The notes beneath the pieces are model-generated. The model saw only the letters and a list, made by a program, of their open reading frames with translations, did not search any database and was not told where the DNA came from. Source: a bacterium (GTDB taxonomy: Bacteria; Actinomycetota; Acidimicrobiia; Spongiisociales; JAHEDJ01). From it: a stretch of 41,732 nt of DNA. Below, in pieces: positions 17,547 to 26,861 of the stretch. The translations under genes were made by a program, and so were the position numbers. How positions within the stretch are numbered: the first letter of the stretch is position 1; every line of letters starts with the position of its first letter. The stretch is from assembly GCA_024641325.1 (NCBI GenBank), contig JAHEDJ010000025.1:1-41732 (forward strand). The letters run 5' to 3'.

Positions 17547-18002
17547 ATGCCGTCCATCCTCAAGTCGCGCGTGGCGCTGGCCACGCTCATCGGCGTGTTC
17601 CTCATTCCGATCATGACTTCGTCGTTGCGCGGACTGACTCACGTTCTCACGTGCGAGGGCCAGGTGGAAACCCCCTTCTCGGTCGTGATCGAGAGTGGAT
17701 ACGACCCGATGGTGCTGAGCGCGCAACAACTCGTTGCGGGTGAGGACGACTCCATCTGCGGCGGCATCAATGTCGACTTCCGGGCGCGGGCCGGGGACGG
17801 GAATCGGATAGCGCTGACGCTGGCGGTCATAAACGAAACCGCCGATCCCTGGCGCGGAACGATCGACCTCGAACTGGGCCGAGTACGGGTTCCCATTTCG
17901 ATAGGTCTCGTGGCCGCCGGCACCGAAGAGACCGAGACGGTCGTCTTGAATCTCGACGAAGGGGAGAGCGAGATCGCCGGGTCCTTGCTCATCGGGCCTT
18001 GA
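17547..18002 (+). CDS. Small exported or membrane-anchored protein of unknown function
   Basis: 151 residues. One N-terminal hydrophobic segment (about 9-26) serves as an anchor or uncleaved signal; the rest is predicted extracytoplasmic and beta-rich, with two cysteines (36 and 71) that could pair. The region FRARAGDGNRIALTLAVINETADPWRGTIDLELGRVRVPISIGLVAAGTEETETVVLNLDEGESEIAGSLLIGP looks like an immunoglobulin-like sandwich, but I recognise no family. The stop overlaps the TTG start of the DHPS-like gene (TTGA), so the two are translationally coupled, which ties an exported protein to a pterin-type gene for no obvious reason. Confidence 0.75.
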   Translation: MPSILKSRVALATLIGVFLIPIMTSSLRGLTHVLTCEGQVETPFSVVIESGYDPMVLSAQQLVAGEDDSICGGINVDFRARAGDGNRIALTLAVINETADPWRGTIDLELGRVRVPISIGLVAAGTEETETVVLNLDEGESEIAGSLLIGP

Positions 18003-18817
18003 CGGCTTCTCCGGCAACCAGCCTTCGGGTCGGAGCGCGTGTCCTCGACTTCTCCGGCGGACGAGTCCATCTCATGGGTGTCTTGAACTTGTCGCCGGAA
18101 TCGAAGAACACGCAAACGGTGGCCGGGAATGTCGATGAGGCTATGCGTATTGCGGACAATCACCGTCGGCACGGCGCCACCATCATCGACGTAGGCGCAC
18201 AATCCTCCCACTTCGATAACGTAGAGCTGAGCCCGGAAGAGGAACTCGAGCGGCTCGCCGGGGCCGTCCGGCGCCTCGTTGATGAAGAATTTGTCGTCTC
18301 CGTCGACACGTGGAAGCCGGCGGTCGCGGCGGGCACCATTGAAATCGGAGCAACGATCGTGAATGACACGGGCGGCTTGCAGAACCCTGCGATGGTCGAT
18401 GTCGTTGCTGGAAGCGACGTCGCGGCTGTAGTCATGTTCATAGAGGGCGACACGCCGCTCTCGGTGGAGGAGATAGATCTCGGTGGATCAATCGTGGACG
18501 GGGTTGCAGATCGACTCGGTGCCAGATTGCGCAACCTGGCTGCGGCCGGCGTCACCGATGTCATCGTTGACCCCGGCATCGGAATCTCCTATCGCGGAGA
18601 CCGGGCCCTCTACACCGAACACCAGATAGATGTCATCAGACGACTTGGAGACTTGCAGGCCCTGGGGCAACCGGTGCTGGTTCCCGTGCCACGCAAGGCC
18701 GAACTTGCACCTACCCTGGCCCTAGCCACTCTTGCTCTCGAGTACGGCGCGGACATCCTGCGGGTGCACGACGTCCCTGCGGTGGCGGAAATCGCTCGAA
18801 TGATGGGAAGAATGTGA
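17999..18817 (+). CDS. Dihydropteroate-synthase-like pterin-binding protein (divergent)
   Basis: 272 residues, a full TIM-barrel Pterin_bind domain. Residues matching the pterin site of E. coli DHPS are kept: Asn30 (GVLNLSPES), Asp103 (SVDTWKP), Asn122 (VNDTGGL), Asp191 (VDPGIGIS), Lys233 (PRKA), Arg255 and His257 (LRVHDV). The two mobile loops are altered: SDGG after the first strand is SKNTQT, and the ESTRPG loop is AQSSHF, losing the Arg that contacts the pyrophosphate/pABA side. It may therefore not make dihydropteroate, as reported for mycobacterial FolP2 paralogues. TTG at 17999 is the only start that keeps strand 1. Coupled to the SDR downstream. Confidence 0.85.
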   Translation: MTASPATSLRVGARVLDFSGGRVHLMGVLNLSPESKNTQTVAGNVDEAMRIADNHRRHGATIIDVGAQSSHFDNVELSPEEELERLAGAVRRLVDEEFVVSVDTWKPAVAAGTIEIGATIVNDTGGLQNPAMVDVVAGSDVAAVVMFIEGDTPLSVEEIDLGGSIVDGVADRLGARLRNLAAAGVTDVIVDPGIGISYRGDRALYTEHQIDVIRRLGDLQALGQPVLVPVPRKAELAPTLALATLALEYGADILRVHDVPAVAEIARMMGRM

Positions 18818-19530
18818 TGAGACGTCGGGTGTTGGTGACCGGATCAGCCCGTGGACTCGGCCGGCATCTCGCGGTCGCCCTGGGATCCGATGGGTTCGAA
18901 GTAATCGTTCACTACCGCGCCAGCCGGGATGGGGCAGAGGAAACAGCACGTCTCGTCACCGAGGCCGGGGGAGCCGCCGAACTTGTCTCCGCCGATCTCA
19001 CCGATGCCCGTTCAGTTGATGAGATGGCAGACACGCTGAACCGATCGGGCGGTCTCGACGTTCTGATCAACAACGTCGGTGGATTCATCATCCGCCACAC
19101 GGACGACCTCACGCCCGAAGATTGGGATCGGGTTCTGGCCGCTACCGCCAGTGCCACGTTCTACACGACCAGGGCTTTGTTGCCGCTTCTCCGGGCTAGG
19201 GAACATGCCAGGATCGTCAACATCGCCGATTCGGGAGCGGACAACCTGCGCGCCTCTCCCAAATCTCTTCCGTATTACGTCGGCAAGACCGGAGTCTTGA
19301 TCATGACGAAGACATTCGCGGTGACAGAGGCATCACGCGGGGTAACGGTGAATGCCGTCATGCCGGGTGTGCTCGAGAACAGCATCACGTTTCCGGCATT
19401 GGAGAAGATCCCCGCCGGCCGGCTGGGGACCCTCGATGATATTGCCGGAGCGGTTCGCTATCTCGTGTCACCGGCGGCCGATTACGTGACCGGCTCCTAT
19501 TTGCAGGTGGGCGGTGGATGGAATCTCTGA
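18817..19530 (+). CDS. Short-chain dehydrogenase/reductase (FabG-like)
   Basis: 237 residues from the ATG at 18817, which overlaps the preceding stop (TGATG); a GTG at 18814 is an alternative. The NAD(P) motif is TGSARGLG (8-15), NNVGG follows, and the active site is SGAD...PYYVGK with the Tyr-x3-Lys pair. The start VIVHYRASRDGAEET suggests NADPH preference. The closest look-alikes are FabG-type reductases; the pteridine reductase variant TGx3RxG of PTR1/FolM is not present, though the neighbouring DHPS-like gene makes a pterin substrate conceivable. The stop is 1 nt before the holA ATG. Confidence 0.88.
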   Translation: MRRRVLVTGSARGLGRHLAVALGSDGFEVIVHYRASRDGAEETARLVTEAGGAAELVSADLTDARSVDEMADTLNRSGGLDVLINNVGGFIIRHTDDLTPEDWDRVLAATASATFYTTRALLPLLRAREHARIVNIADSGADNLRASPKSLPYYVGKTGVLIMTKTFAVTEASRGVTVNAVMPGVLENSITFPALEKIPAGRLGTLDDIAGAVRYLVSPAADYVTGSYLQVGGGWNL

Positions 19531-19531
19531 C

Positions 19532-20539
19532 ATGAACATGATCTGGCACGTCTACGGTCCGCGCGACGCGGGGCCTGGAGAGCGGCAACAGATGTTGAGC
19601 CGGGCCCAAGCCATTTTCGATCAACTCGAGGTTCAGGCTGCCGACGTCGTTCGTATCGACGTTCCCGGGCGCGGGGCTTCCGCTGAGAATGCCGACCGCG
19701 AAGGAATCGTGAGAGGTGAGGTTGACCCGGCGCTTCCTGCCCTTCAATCCGGATCGCTCTTTGGAGGTCGCCAGGGCTTGATGATCGTGGACGGCCACCA
19801 GCTGCTCAAGGGAGAGGCAGATGTCATCGCGGAGTTGCTCGCCACTGCCGACCGTGAAACTGTGGTTGTTGTCGTGTCTTCCGGAGCACTTCCCTCCTCC
19901 CTGACCAAGGCTCTGAAAGCCGGCGAAACGATCAAGATCGAGAAACTGAGAGAGAAGGACGCCGCCGCCTGGCTTGCCAACGAGATTCGTGATCGGAAGA
20001 TGAAGATCCCGACGGAGGCCCGGGAGGCGCTGCTGCAGCGGTTCGGCAGCAACGTTGCCGCAATGGGCCAGGCGCTCGACCAGCTGGCGGGTGAGGCAGC
20101 GATCAACCGTGAAACGATTCTCGTGCGCTTTCAGAATCGTCCCGACGAACCGATGTGGCATCTCGCCGACGCGATCAGCGCCGGGAAGGTTGGTGAAGCA
20201 CTCCGACGCCTTGCCGACTTCCTCACTCACGGACACCCACTCCAACTGCTCGGGTACCTCGAAGATGATCTGAAGAGGCGATCGCTGGCCTCGGCCGCCG
20301 CCAGTGTCGACGAATACGCCGAGCAGGTCGGCGGTAGGCCCGGAGATTGGCGGGTGAAGCGTGATTGGACGAGGAGATCGCGAGTATCGGACTCCGAGTT
20401 GCGGGCGGCCTTGTCTGCTCTCCTGAAGGCAGATGGTCTGCTCAAGTCGGCGCCGGAGGAGACTCATCGCTTGACGATGGAACGTTTGACCGTGGCCATG
20501 TGCCGGCTATACGGAGGTCGACCGGTTCAGGTCGGCTGA
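19532..20539 (+). CDS. holA: DNA polymerase III delta subunit
   Basis: 335 residues from the ATG at 19532; a GTG at 19514 inside the SDR gene is an alternative. Delta opens the sliding clamp within the clamp loader. The order of segments fits HolA: N-terminal WHVYGPRD, LQSGSLFGGRQGLMIVDG, the AAA-like core without a Walker A motif, KLREKDAAAWLANEIRDRKMKI, NVAAMGQALDQLAG, and the C-terminal collar domain with MWHLADAISAGKVGEALRRLADFL. The location between comEC and rpsT is the common neighbourhood of this gene. Confidence 0.93.
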   Translation: MNMIWHVYGPRDAGPGERQQMLSRAQAIFDQLEVQAADVVRIDVPGRGASAENADREGIVRGEVDPALPALQSGSLFGGRQGLMIVDGHQLLKGEADVIAELLATADRETVVVVVSSGALPSSLTKALKAGETIKIEKLREKDAAAWLANEIRDRKMKIPTEAREALLQRFGSNVAAMGQALDQLAGEAAINRETILVRFQNRPDEPMWHLADAISAGKVGEALRRLADFLTHGHPLQLLGYLEDDLKRRSLASAAASVDEYAEQVGGRPGDWRVKRDWTRRSRVSDSELRAALSALLKADGLLKSAPEETHRLTMERLTVAMCRLYGGRPVQVG

Positions 20540-20577
20540 AACGTTACCGGCATAGTTGAGGTCGATGCTGATCGATC

Positions 20578-20607
20578 TTGCCCCGCCATGTCATGCACTG
20601 CTACGAT
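20578..20607 (+). promoter_or_regulatory. Candidate rpsT promoter TTGCCC-N18-TACGAT
   Basis: TTGCCC (20578-20583) and TACGAT (20602-20607) are 18 nt apart in the 124-bp gap after holA. The predicted leader of about 50 nt contains a GC-rich inverted stretch (20618-20636) and AGAGG before the ATG at 20664. Confidence 0.4.
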
Positions 20608-20663
20608 TCGCTACCCGCGCGGCTTCCGGCGCGCCCTGTTTCCATCAGAGGTTTCGATTTCGT

Positions 20664-20936
20664 ATGGCCAATATCAAGTCACAGATAAAGCGCAATCGTC
20701 AGAACGAGACGCGCCATTTCCGCAACAAGGGTTTTCGTTCCGAGTTGAAGACCCGTGTCAAGAACGCTCTCGCTGCTGCTGAAGCCGGCGACGGAGACCA
20801 GGCGCAGGAACTCTCCCGCCAGGCTCAGAAGCGGATCGACATGGCTGTGACGAAGGGTGTGCTCCATAAGAACACAGCCGCCCGGCGCAAGGCGAAGCTC
20901 GTTCGGGACGTCAACGATCTGCTTTCGAGCAAGTGA
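20664..20936 (+). CDS. rpsT: 30S ribosomal protein S20
   Basis: 90 residues. The start MANIKSQIKRNRQNETRH and the end KNTAARRKAKLVRDVNDLL are the standard S20 ends, and length matches the family. S20 is a primary 16S rRNA-binding protein. The ATG at 20664 was chosen over an in-frame upstream extension because it reproduces the universal N terminus. The gene appears monocistronic or loosely linked to lepA, with a structured 127-bp gap downstream. Confidence 0.98.
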   Translation: MANIKSQIKRNRQNETRHFRNKGFRSELKTRVKNALAAAEAGDGDQAQELSRQAQKRIDMAVTKGVLHKNTAARRKAKLVRDVNDLLSSK

Positions 20937-20954
20937 TCTCGCAAGCCGTAACCT

Positions 20955-21013
20955 GGCAATAAGCTCTAGGCAATAAGCTCTTGCGGTCGACACCGCCTAA
21001 TGCCTATTGCCTA
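20955..21013 (+). repeat. Nested direct and inverted repeats between rpsT and lepA
   Basis: GGCAATAAGCTCT occurs twice head to tail (20955-20967, 20969-20981). The second copy begins inside TAGGCAATA (20967-20975), which pairs with TATTGCCTA (21005-21013). Inside that arm pair, GCGGT-CGAC-ACCGC (20983-20996) forms a smaller hairpin. No T-run follows. It may be an rpsT 3' structure or a lepA leader element. Confidence 0.6.
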
Positions 21014-21063
21014 CGGCCCATCGCTATTCGAGCTATCAAAGCCCTCGCGATCAAGTAGGCCGC

Positions 21064-22869
21064 ATGAGTTCTCCTGTCTCTATTCGCAATTTCAGCATCA
21101 TCGCCCACATCGACCACGGGAAGTCGACTCTGGCCGATCGCATGTTGGAGCGCGCCGGCGCGGTTTCCGAACGTGAAATGCGGGCCCAGGTGCTCGATAC
21201 CATGGATCTCGAACGCGAGCGCGGCATCACCATCAAGGCGCAGGCCGTTCGCCTCGAGCACAAGGCGCCGGACGGCGAACGATTCGTACTCAACCTGATC
21301 GATACGCCGGGTCATGTCGATTTCAGCTACGAGGTCTCGCGGTCGCTTGCCGCCTGCGAAGGAGCAGTTCTGCTGGTCGATGCCGCTCAGGGAGTTGAGG
21401 CGCAAACGCTCGCCAACGCCTATCTGGCGATCGAAGCCGGCTTGGAGGTCATTCCGGTCATAAACAAGATCGACCTGCCCGCTGCCGATCCCGAGCGGGT
21501 TTCCGAAGAACTGGCATCGATTCTCGGCATCGACGCCGACGAGGTGATACGTGTCTCCGCCAAGACCGGTGAAGGTATCGATGAGCTGCTCAATCGGATC
21601 GTCCGGGACGTACCGCCCCCTACCACCGATGGGGGAGACCTCCGCGCTCTTGTATTCGACTCCTATTACGACTCGTATCGCGGCGTGGTGTGTTACGTCC
21701 GCGTGGTGGACGGGACTTTGGCTCCCGGCGACTCGTTGCTCTTCTCAGCGACAGCAGAACGCCACACTGCTTCGGAGGTCGGATTCCTGACGCCGTTGGC
21801 AGTGCCGGTCGCCAGACTCGGACCCGGTGAGGTCGGTTATCTCATCACCGGCGTCAAGGAAATCGATCGAATCCGCGTTGGGGACACGATCAGCCATCCC
21901 GGCTCGGCTCGGATCCAGCCGCTTCCGGGCTATGCCGAACCCAGACCGATGGTCTATTCCGGCCTGTTTCCTTCAGATGGTGAGGATTTCGAACGGCTTC
22001 GCGAAGCCCTCGAAAAACTGCGCCTAAACGATGCCTCACTCGTGTTCGAGCCGGAAACCTCTCGTGCCCTTGGGTTTGGATTCCGCTGCGGATTCCTGGG
22101 ACTGCTCCACATGGAGATTGTCCGGGAGCGCCTCGAGCGCGAATACAACCTCGATCTCGTTGCCACTTCGCCTTCGGTTGCCTACCACGTGACCACCACC
22201 GATGGCTCCAGCTTCGAGATCCGATCGCCGCAGGATCTGCCCGACCGGGGACGAATCCAGTTTCTCGAAGAGCCTTACGTGCGAGCGATGATCATCGCGC
22301 CGTCCGAATACACCGGAACGATCATGGAACTCGTGCAGGCGCGCCGCGGCACCATGGACCACATGCAGTATCTGTCGCCGGAAAGGGTTGAGCTGATCTA
22401 CAACCTTCCGCTGGCCGAGGTCGTTTTCGATTTCTTCGACCAACTGAAATCCCGGACGCGCGGGTATGCGTCGCTCGACTACGAACCAGGCGAATACAGG
22501 GCATCCGATCTGGTGAAGGTCGACGTCTTACTCAACGGGCAATCGGTGGACGCGTTCTCCGCGATCACCCACCAGGACAAGGCCTATCAATATGGGAAGC
22601 AGATGGTCGAACGCCTGCGCCGCCTCATTCCACGCCAGCTCTTCGACGTTCCGATTCAGGCAGCGATCGGAAGCCGGGTCATCGCCCGCGAGACGGTCAA
22701 GGCCCGCAGGAAGGACGTCATCGCGAAGTGCTACGGCGGTGACGTGAGCCGCAAGCGGAAGCTCCTGGAGCGTCAGAAGGAGGGCAAGCGGCGCATGAAG
22801 ATGGTCGGCTCGGTCGAGGTGCCTCAGGAGGCCTTCATTTCGGCTCTGCGGATCGACTCCGAGACGTGA
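21064..22869 (+). CDS. lepA: Elongation factor 4 (LepA) GTPase
   Basis: 601 residues, the usual LepA length. Domains run in order: G domain with AHIDHGKST (14-22), DTPGHVD, NKIDLP; domain II; EF-G-like domains III and V; and the LepA-specific C-terminal domain ([47 protein letters not shown]), which is diagnostic. LepA acts on stalled or assembling ribosomes. The ATG at 21064 reproduces the conserved N terminus; a TTG at 21007 would add 19 odd residues. The stop overlaps the hemW ATG (TGATG). Confidence 0.98.
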   Translation: MSSPVSIRNFSIIAHIDHGKSTLADRMLERAGAVSEREMRAQVLDTMDLERERGITIKAQAVRLEHKAPDGERFVLNLIDTPGHVDFSYEVSRSLAACEGAVLLVDAAQGVEAQTLANAYLAIEAGLEVIPVINKIDLPAADPERVSEELASILGIDADEVIRVSAKTGEGIDELLNRIVRDVPPPTTDGGDLRALVFDSYYDSYRGVVCYVRVVDGTLAPGDSLLFSATAERHTASEVGFLTPLAVPVARLGPGEVGYLITGVKEIDRIRVGDTISHPGSARIQPLPGYAEPRPMVYSGLFPSDGEDFERLREALEKLRLNDASLVFEPETSRALGFGFRCGFLGLLHMEIVRERLEREYNLDLVATSPSVAYHVTTTDGSSFEIRSPQDLPDRGRIQFLEEPYVRAMIIAPSEYTGTIMELVQARRGTMDHMQYLSPERVELIYNLPLAEVVFDFFDQLKSRTRGYASLDYEPGEYRASDLVKVDVLLNGQSVDAFSAITHQDKAYQYGKQMVERLRRLIPRQLFDVPIQAAIGSRVIARETVKARRKDVIAKCYGGDVSRKRKLLERQKEGKRRMKMVGSVEVPQEAFISALRIDSET

Positions 22870-24023
22870 TGCAACCCGACAGCGTCGAGCTCGCTGAGGC
22901 GGCAGCTGTCTGGTCGGGTGCCTACGTTCATGTCCCTTTTTGTGCGCGTGTCTGCCCCTACTGCGATTTCAACGTCGTCGCAGGCCGCGACGATCTTCAG
23001 CACCGGTACGAATCGGCTGTTCTGGCGGAGATTGAAAGCGAACCTGCGTGGCGGTCTCTCGACTCTGTGGCGTTCGGCGGCGGCACCCCCAGTCGGATTC
23101 CGGCTCGATCACTTGCTGCGATCGTTCTTGCGATCCGGCAGCGTTTTGGTCTTGTCGAAGGCGCGGAAGTGAGCCTCGAAGCCAATCCTGAAGATTGGTC
23201 GGAGCCTCTGGCGGAGTCGCTGATTGCCGGCGGGTTCAATCGGGTGTCGTTCGGGGCTCAGTCGTTTGACCCCGCCGTTTTGGTGGGCCTCGGCCGGCTT
23301 CACGATCCCGCCGACATCGACAACGGTGTGAAGAGTGCCAGACAAGCCGGATTCGGATCGGTCTCCCTCGACCTCATCTTCGGGACTCCGGGAGAGTCGA
23401 TGGCATCGTGGCAGAGATCGGTCGAACGAGCCCTCGAGCTCGAGCCGGATCATCTCTCGTTATATGCCCTAACGGTGGAGCGGGGCACGGCTCTGAGTAG
23501 GGCTATCAAGGGTGGCGCTCCTGCTCCGGATGAGGACGATCAAGCCGACAAGTACGAGACAGCACAGGAGTTGCTTGCGGCCGCGCGGTACGTTCGGTAC
23601 GAGGTGAGCAACTTCGCTCGTGCCGGCCATGCCTGCCGCTACAACCTGCTCACCTGGGCACAAGGCGAATACCTGGGATTCGGGCCGGGAGCCCACGGCC
23701 ACCGCTCAGCCTCTCGCTACCGGAATATCCACCGGCTGGATGCGTACCTGGAAGCGGTCGAAGCAGGAACTCGCCCCGAGCAGGGGAGAGATCAACTCAG
23801 CTCCTGGGAAAGGGAACAGGAACGATTGATTCTCGGCCTCCGTCGCGCCGCCGGAGCTGTGGCCGGGTGCGCCGGCGAAGCTCTCCTCGAGAGTGAGTGG
23901 GGTCGCCGTCTTCTCGGCGCTGGAGTTTTGGGATCGTTCGGCGGCCGGATCGTAGTTGATAAACCACTGCTCGGAGACGACGTCGCTCGAGCGGTCTTAG
24001 CACTCGCACCCATCGACTGCTAA
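22869..24023 (+). CDS. hemW: Radical SAM heme chaperone HemW (HemN-like)
   Basis: 384 residues. The radical SAM cluster motif is CARVCPYC (Cys25, Cys29, Cys32), followed by FGGGTPSRIP for SAM binding and SLEANPED. It has the HemW rather than HemN N terminus (short, HVPFC). HemW holds heme and passes it to respiratory enzymes; many members are mis-annotated as coproporphyrinogen dehydrogenase. The ATG at 22869 overlaps the lepA stop. Its last nine codons and TAA stop are part of a CIRCE operator for the next gene, so the 3' end is doubly constrained. Confidence 0.94.
   Translation: MQPDSVELAEAAAVWSGAYVHVPFCARVCPYCDFNVVAGRDDLQHRYESAVLAEIESEPAWRSLDSVAFGGGTPSRIPARSLAAIVLAIRQRFGLVEGAEVSLEANPEDWSEPLAESLIAGGFNRVSFGAQSFDPAVLVGLGRLHDPADIDNGVKSARQAGFGSVSLDLIFGTPGESMASWQRSVERALELEPDHLSLYALTVERGTALSRAIKGGAPAPDEDDQADKYETAQELLAAARYVRYEVSNFARAGHACRYNLLTWAQGEYLGFGPGAHGHRSASRYRNIHRLDAYLEAVEAGTRPEQGRDQLSSWEREQERLILGLRRAAGAVAGCAGEALLESEWGRRLLGAGVLGSFGGRIVVDKPLLGDDVARAVLALAPIDC
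23997..24023 (+). promoter_or_regulatory. CIRCE operator (HrcA-binding inverted repeat)
   Basis: TTAGCACTC (23997-24005), nine bases, then GACTGCTAA (24015-24023). The consensus is TTAGCACTC-N9-GAGTGCTAA, so there is one mismatch in 18. It lies 9 nt before the hrcA start codon and encodes the end of hemW, including the stop. TTAGCA (23997) and TAACGT (24021-24026) are spaced 18 nt and could be -35 and -10, so bound HrcA would cover the promoter. Confidence 0.92.
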
Positions 24024-24032
24024 CGTGTCCAC

Positions 24033-25034
24033 GTGTTGGACGAGCGAAGATCTGAAGTGCTCAGGGTCCTTGTCGAGGAGTACATTTCGTCAGGTGAGCC
24101 CGTCAGTTCTCGCGCCATTCTCGAATGCTCGAAGCTCGATGTCTCGCCGGCGACGATCCGAAACGACCTCGCCGCACTGGACCGTGACGGCATGGCAATC
24201 CAACCCCATACCAGTGCCGGACGGGTTCCGACCGGTCGCGCCTACCGCTACTACGTCGATCATCTGACCCCTCGGCGGCTACGCGAGCCGACACGGGAGC
24301 GCATCAGGGAATTCTTCTCGTCTGTTCACCAGGAGTTGGGTCGTCTTCTCAAGTCGACCAGCGAGCTCGTCGCCGATCTCAGCAAGTATCCGGCAATTGT
24401 GACCGGCCCGGGTAAGGCCGGTGAACACGTACACGGCGTCAGCCTCGTACCCCTCGGCGGTCATGCCATTCTCATGGTGGTCGTGAGCGATGCCGGCCGG
24501 GTGGGCAAGGAAGTGCTGACTATCGATAGCCTGGTGGAGCCGGCGGTGGTTGACGAAGCCGAACGCGTGTTGAGCGCCATGCTTCATGGCCGTCTGTTGG
24601 CCGGAGTCTCGAGCCTAATTGAAGAGATGCCGGGCGATCTCGCGGCCGGGGCACGTGAAGTTGTCGAAGCGGGATTGGACGCCGTCGGCCTATCCGAGGA
24701 TTCCACTCGTGATGTCTATGTCGGCGGAACCAGCCAGATGGCCGAACTGTGGGGAGATCTGTCTACGGTGCACCGGGTGCTCGGGATGCTCGAACGGGAA
24801 GCGCTCGTGATGGGCATCATGGCCTCTGCTCCTCCCGGAACCGTCATCCAGATAGGCGAAGAGCTTCCAATGCTTGAAAAGGTCGACCTTGCGATGATCT
24901 CCACCCCGTATGAGGTTGGGGGAGTTGCCGCGGGGCGGATCGGCGTACTGGGGCCTATGCGAATGGATTACAGCAGGACTATCTCAATTGTTGAAGAGGT
25001 GAGCGACAATCTCGCCGGCAGCCTTGGATCCTGA
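24033..25034 (+). CDS. hrcA: Heat-inducible transcription repressor HrcA
   Basis: 333 residues. The N-terminal winged helix reads [57 protein letters not shown], the family hallmark. The GAF-like and dimerisation regions follow, ending [25 protein letters not shown]. HrcA represses CIRCE-bearing chaperone operons and needs GroEL for folding. The GTG at 24033 has no SD but has TAACGT 6 nt upstream, suggesting a leaderless transcript. The CIRCE at 23997-24023 predicts autoregulation together with dnaJ, which follows after 2 nt. Confidence 0.96.
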   Translation: MLDERRSEVLRVLVEEYISSGEPVSSRAILECSKLDVSPATIRNDLAALDRDGMAIQPHTSAGRVPTGRAYRYYVDHLTPRRLREPTRERIREFFSSVHQELGRLLKSTSELVADLSKYPAIVTGPGKAGEHVHGVSLVPLGGHAILMVVVSDAGRVGKEVLTIDSLVEPAVVDEAERVLSAMLHGRLLAGVSSLIEEMPGDLAAGAREVVEAGLDAVGLSEDSTRDVYVGGTSQMAELWGDLSTVHRVLGMLEREALVMGIMASAPPGTVIQIGEELPMLEKVDLAMISTPYEVGGVAAGRIGVLGPMRMDYSRTISIVEEVSDNLAGSLGS

Positions 25035-25036
25035 TC

Positions 25037-26122
25037 ATGGCGGCCGACTATTACGAGATCCTGGGCGTAGCGCGAGACGCCGGCGCGGACGAGATCAAGA
25101 AGGCTTTCAGAAAGCTGGCCCGGGATTCGCATCCAGATGCGAATCCCGATGACCCATCCGCTGAGGCTCGGTTCCGTGAGGTTGCAGAAGCGTACGAGGT
25201 GTTGTCGGATCCCGAACGAAGGCAGCGGTACGACCGTGGTGACCGGGTTGATATCGGCGACCTCTTCTCGAATCTCGGTGCGTTCGACGATCTGCTGCGC
25301 TCGGTATTCGGCGACAGCGGCCTGTTCGGCGGTGCGAGACGTCAGGACCGTCAGCGGGGGCGCGACGTCCTCGTTCCGGTTGAAGTCGATCTAGCCGAAG
25401 CGGCATTCGGGACTGATTCGTCGGTGGCGTTCCACGCCGCGGTGACTTGTCAGAACTGTTCGGGAAAGGGTGCAGCTCCGGGGACCGTCGCCGACACTTG
25501 CTCACAGTGCGGTGGAGCCGGATCCGTCCGCGTTGCCAGGCGCACGATGTTCGGGTCCATGATGTCGATCGCCCCATGCGCCCAATGCGGGGGCACAGGT
25601 GAGATCATTGCGGACCCGTGCCTCGAATGCCGCGGCCGGGGCGCGGTGGAAAGCGAACGAACCGCCAACGTGGAGATTCCGCCGGGCGTGTCCGATGGGA
25701 CCCGGCTACGAATCTCCGGCCAGGGTGAGGCAGGTGCACGAGGTACGGCTGCAGGTGATCTCTATGTGGAAATCCGGGTACGCCCGGACGAGCGGTTCCA
25801 GCGAGACGGGATCGATCTTCACCACCCGCTCAAAGTCGGCCTGGCACAGGCGGCGCTCGGCTTTGAAGCCGTGGTGCCGTTGCTCGAAGAAGGCGAGACA
25901 GACCTGGAGATCCCGGCCGGCACCCAACCGGGCACCGTATTCCGGCTCGCAGGCAGGGGTGTACCGCGCCTGGGTCGGCGCGGGCGTGGAGACCTCCTGG
26001 TTCACGTCGACGTCATCGTGCCCACTGCACTCGACGCCGACCAGGAGTCATCGCTGAGAGCATATGCGGCGGTGGCCGGAGAAGAGGTATCCAAGGCGAA
26101 GCGCAGGCGTAAGGCGCGCTGA
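25037..26122 (+). CDS. dnaJ: Chaperone DnaJ (zinc-finger type)
   Basis: 361 residues. J domain at 1-68 with the HPD motif in DSHPDANP; a G/F-type linker; four CxxCxGxG zinc repeats ([32 protein letters not shown]); and the C-terminal substrate-binding domains. It activates the ATPase of DnaK. Location in an hrcA operon matches the second dnaJ (dnaJ2) of actinobacteria, the first being with dnaK-grpE elsewhere. Predicted to be induced by heat through the CIRCE upstream of hrcA. Confidence 0.97.
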   Translation: MAADYYEILGVARDAGADEIKKAFRKLARDSHPDANPDDPSAEARFREVAEAYEVLSDPERRQRYDRGDRVDIGDLFSNLGAFDDLLRSVFGDSGLFGGARRQDRQRGRDVLVPVEVDLAEAAFGTDSSVAFHAAVTCQNCSGKGAAPGTVADTCSQCGGAGSVRVARRTMFGSMMSIAPCAQCGGTGEIIADPCLECRGRGAVESERTANVEIPPGVSDGTRLRISGQGEAGARGTAAGDLYVEIRVRPDERFQRDGIDLHHPLKVGLAQAALGFEAVVPLLEEGETDLEIPAGTQPGTVFRLAGRGVPRLGRRGRGDLLVHVDVIVPTALDADQESSLRAYAAVAGEEVSKAKRRRKAR

Positions 26123-26123
26123 A

Positions 26124-26780
26124 ATGGCGCATGTACCTCATCTGCTCCTGCCGGATCCATGGGGCGAGGATGGGATTGAGCTGCATGCGGCGCAGCGGGA
26201 CCATCTGGCCAAGGTCTTGCGTCGTTCACGAGGGGCAGCCGTCTCGTATACAGACGGCGCCGGTCGCAGAGGAGAAGGGACCTGGGAGGGTGACCTGGTT
26301 GCGCGAGGCACCGAGAATAACGTGGCACGTCCCTCTCCCGTGCTCTGTATGGCCGTCGCTCCGCCGCGTTCCAGGGATCGTGCGCGATTCATAGTCGAAA
26401 AGCTCGCCGAACTCGGAGTTGATGAGTTGTGCTGGTTGGAAACGCGGTTCGGGCAAGCAGACCCGCCGGGTGACGAGAAGGCACGAGCCTGGTCAGTCGC
26501 CGCCCTCGAGCAGTCGCGCGGATCGTGGTTGATGGAAGTCTCAGGACCCGCGTCCCTCGATGAGTTGGACGGGGTGCTGGTTGTGGCCGATGTCACTGGA
26601 AGTGATGCCGTGCCACTCGGAGCATCCCGTTACACCGTCCTCGTGGGGCCCGAGGGCGGTTTTGACGAGAGTGAGATACCCGATCACTCGGCCAGGGTCA
26701 AGCTGTCGAATCGAGTGCTGCGAACCGAGACTGCTGCGATCGTGAGTGCAGCGGTAATGCTAAAGGGACTAGACCGTTGA
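26124..26780 (+). CDS. rsmE: 16S rRNA m3U1498 methyltransferase RsmE
   Basis: 218 residues from the ATG at 26124, 1 nt after the dnaJ stop. N-terminal PUA-like domain (HAAQRDHLAKVLRRSRGAAVSYTDG) and C-terminal SPOUT knot with VLVGPEGGFDESEI and LSNRVLRTETAAIVSAAVML, the SAM-binding signature. It methylates U1498 of 16S rRNA. It is co-transcribed with hrcA-dnaJ, so it should share the heat-shock control. Confidence 0.96.
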   Translation: MAHVPHLLLPDPWGEDGIELHAAQRDHLAKVLRRSRGAAVSYTDGAGRRGEGTWEGDLVARGTENNVARPSPVLCMAVAPPRSRDRARFIVEKLAELGVDELCWLETRFGQADPPGDEKARAWSVAALEQSRGSWLMEVSGPASLDELDGVLVVADVTGSDAVPLGASRYTVLVGPEGGFDESEIPDHSARVKLSNRVLRTETAAIVSAAVMLKGLDR

Positions 26781-26861
26781 GGGTACCGAATCTCACCCAC
26801 AGTGACCCTTTCTGCGCAGGGCATTGTCTGGTAGTGTTCGGTGTGGGAGGAGGGTCCGTTA

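Noticed and set aside
26793-26805. TCAC-N5-GTGA palindrome upstream of the bldD-like gene as a BldD box
   Set aside because: In BldD sites the half-sites are the other way round (GTGA left, TCAC right), so this is at best an unrelated palindrome.
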